Assembly (NCBI GenBank): GCA_002690445.1
Contig: NZER01000269.1
Coordinates: 1-6,556, forward strand
Length of the DNA stretch: 6,556 bases
Origin: Candidatus Pacearchaeota archaeon
GTDB lineage: Archaea > Nanoarchaeota > Nanoarchaeia > Pacearchaeales > GW2011-AR1
Direction: 5' to 3'
Part shown: piece after piece, positions 5,690 to 6,556 of the stretch
Layout: each line of letters starts with the position of its first letter
How positions within the stretch are numbered: position 1 is the first letter of the stretch
Position numbers and translations under genes: made by a program
The notes under the pieces: generated by a model
Database searches by the model: none
The model's input: only the letters and a program-made list of their open reading frames with translations
Told to the model about the DNA's origin: nothing

Positions 5690-6556
5690 TCCATGGGAGA
5701 AGGTCGCCGCTGATCTGGTAGTCCTCGACCGCGAGCTGCGTCCCGAACCGACACCGGCTCCCACCGTTACTCCCACGCGTACTCCGCCCCCGATCTCTAC
5801 CACGAGCGAACGTCTGCGTAGCCTCGGCGCACGCTCACGCTCACGACCTCCCTCTGACGGCCAGACCCCCCGGCGGAGCATCCTGGAGAGGTTTGCCAGG
5901 GATACCGGCCTGGTCAGAGAAATAGCCGAGAAGGTGCTCCCAGCGGTGGCCAGGAAAGTGGACCAGGCCGAGCTACTGCTGGCGCCGGTCGCCGAGGTGG
6001 CCGGCCCGCGGATCCTCCAGGCGCTCTCGTTCCATCCCCAGACCAGCGCCGGCGCGGCGAGTATCAAGAAGGCGGGGGCCGGCAAGGTCAACCCCAAATC
6101 TGAAGATCTGGCCTTCAAGTACGTCACGCGCAAGGGCACCCTGTCGGGCCCTGAGCTAGCTGGCGTGCTCCGTTCCAACTTCCAGGAACGATCCATGGCG
6201 GATCAGATCATCCTGAGCGTGCTGGCCGACCCGCTCAACGTTGTCCCGGGGGAAGCGATCACCGTGCCGGCGAGATTGGCAGGTCGGGCTGCCGTCAGGA
6301 CTGGAAGGGCGGTCGGCCGGATAGGCGGCGAACTAGCAAGTGGGGCTGGCAGAAGGGTCGCGGACACAGCTATAGATCGGGGGTTTGTGAAGGTTGCACG
6401 TGCTGGATTCGACGAAGGGCTCCCGCCCAAGGGCCCGGGTGAGGGACTCCCTCCGAGAGGACTCGATGAGATTCCGGCGCGGGTTCCCACCACCCCCGCA
6501 CGGGCTGGTGAGGGACCAGTTAGATTGACGGGGACTTACGATGCGTTTAAGAGAAA
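5682..6556 (+). CDS. N-terminal part of a large phage protein, likely internal virion or polyvalent type (3' end outside window)
   Basis: From TTG 5682 the frame stays open to the right edge: 291 residues without a stop. It begins MADPWEKVAADLVVLDREL, followed by a P/T-rich linker (residues 21-40), a basic stretch (RSRSRPPSDGQTPRRS) and helical segments (67-115). A conserved-looking segment runs from KKAGAGKVNP to the helix AGVLRSNFQERSMADQIILSVLADPLNVVPGEAI (about 129-193). This last part, with ADPLNxxPGE, recalls very large phage proteins carried into the virion, some of which bear toxin-like or enzyme domains; this is family memory, not a search. Residues 244-260 repeat EGLPPKG/EGLPPRG as a flexible linker, suggesting another domain beyond. 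GAGGT six bases ahead supports TTG, and the start overlaps the previous stop by eight bases. No membrane span is seen. Its full size and domain content lie outside the window. Confidence 0.7.
   Translation, partial: MADPWEKVAADLVVLDRELRPEPTPAPTVTPTRTPPPISTTSERLRSLGARSRSRPPSDGQTPRRSILERFARDTGLVREIAEKVLPAVARKVDQAELLLAPVAEVAGPRILQALSFHPQTSAGAASIKKAGAGKVNPKSEDLAFKYVTRKGTLSGPELAGVLRSNFQERSMADQIILSVLADPLNVVPGEAITVPARLAGRAAVRTGRAVGRIGGELASGAGRRVADTAIDRGFVKVARAGFDEGLPPKGPGEGLPPRGLDEIPARVPTTPARAGEGPVRLTGTYDAFKR

Noticed and set aside
5465..6493. Open frames on the - strand opposite the right-hand genes
   Set aside because: Composition is low-complexity S/R/P. The + strand frame from 5682 is open throughout, has a ribosome-binding site and reads like a protein.

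Overview
The window is GC-rich and densely packed, with every supported gene on the + strand. It looks like the DNA-packaging and early head-assembly part of a tailed double-stranded DNA phage, or a prophage of one. The evidence is a large terminase subunit with its ATPase and nuclease motifs, followed directly by a portal-like protein, with the tail of a probable small terminase subunit at the left edge. Stops are normal (TAA, TAG and TGA all used) and most starts have bacterial Shine-Dalgarno sequences. I therefore infer a bacterial host with a high-GC genome. The host group cannot be named from this window.

Layout. Bases 1-171 hold the C-terminal 56 residues of a probable small terminase subunit. 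Bases 187-339 hold a small winged-helix-like protein, and its start region looks frameshifted. Bases 340-661 have no convincing gene. They carry a cluster of ACGGGAAY octamers (seven exact copies plus variants) and two overlapping hairpins, which makes the stretch a candidate packaging, replication or operator site. Bases 662-1003 encode a small HExxH metallopeptidase-like protein. Bases 1000-2532 encode the large terminase. Bases 2525-4642 encode the portal-like protein, which ends in an unusual extension of about 200 residues containing four helical-hairpin repeats. Bases 4653-5351 and 5354-5689 encode two unknown proteins that may share a short motif. From 5682 a TTG-started open frame runs off the right edge. 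It looks like the N-terminus of a large virion or internal protein.

How it fits together. From 662 onward the genes are spaced by a few bases or overlap by 4-8 bp (ATGA at 1000, GTG in TGA at 2525, TTG in TGA at 5682), so they probably form one translationally coupled late operon. In such phages the small terminase subunit recognises the genome, the large subunit translocates DNA and cuts it, and the portal is the channel through which DNA enters the head. The repeat cluster beside the small terminase gene is a natural candidate recognition site, but this is inference. No major capsid, scaffold, protease or tail gene lies in the window; these are expected downstream.
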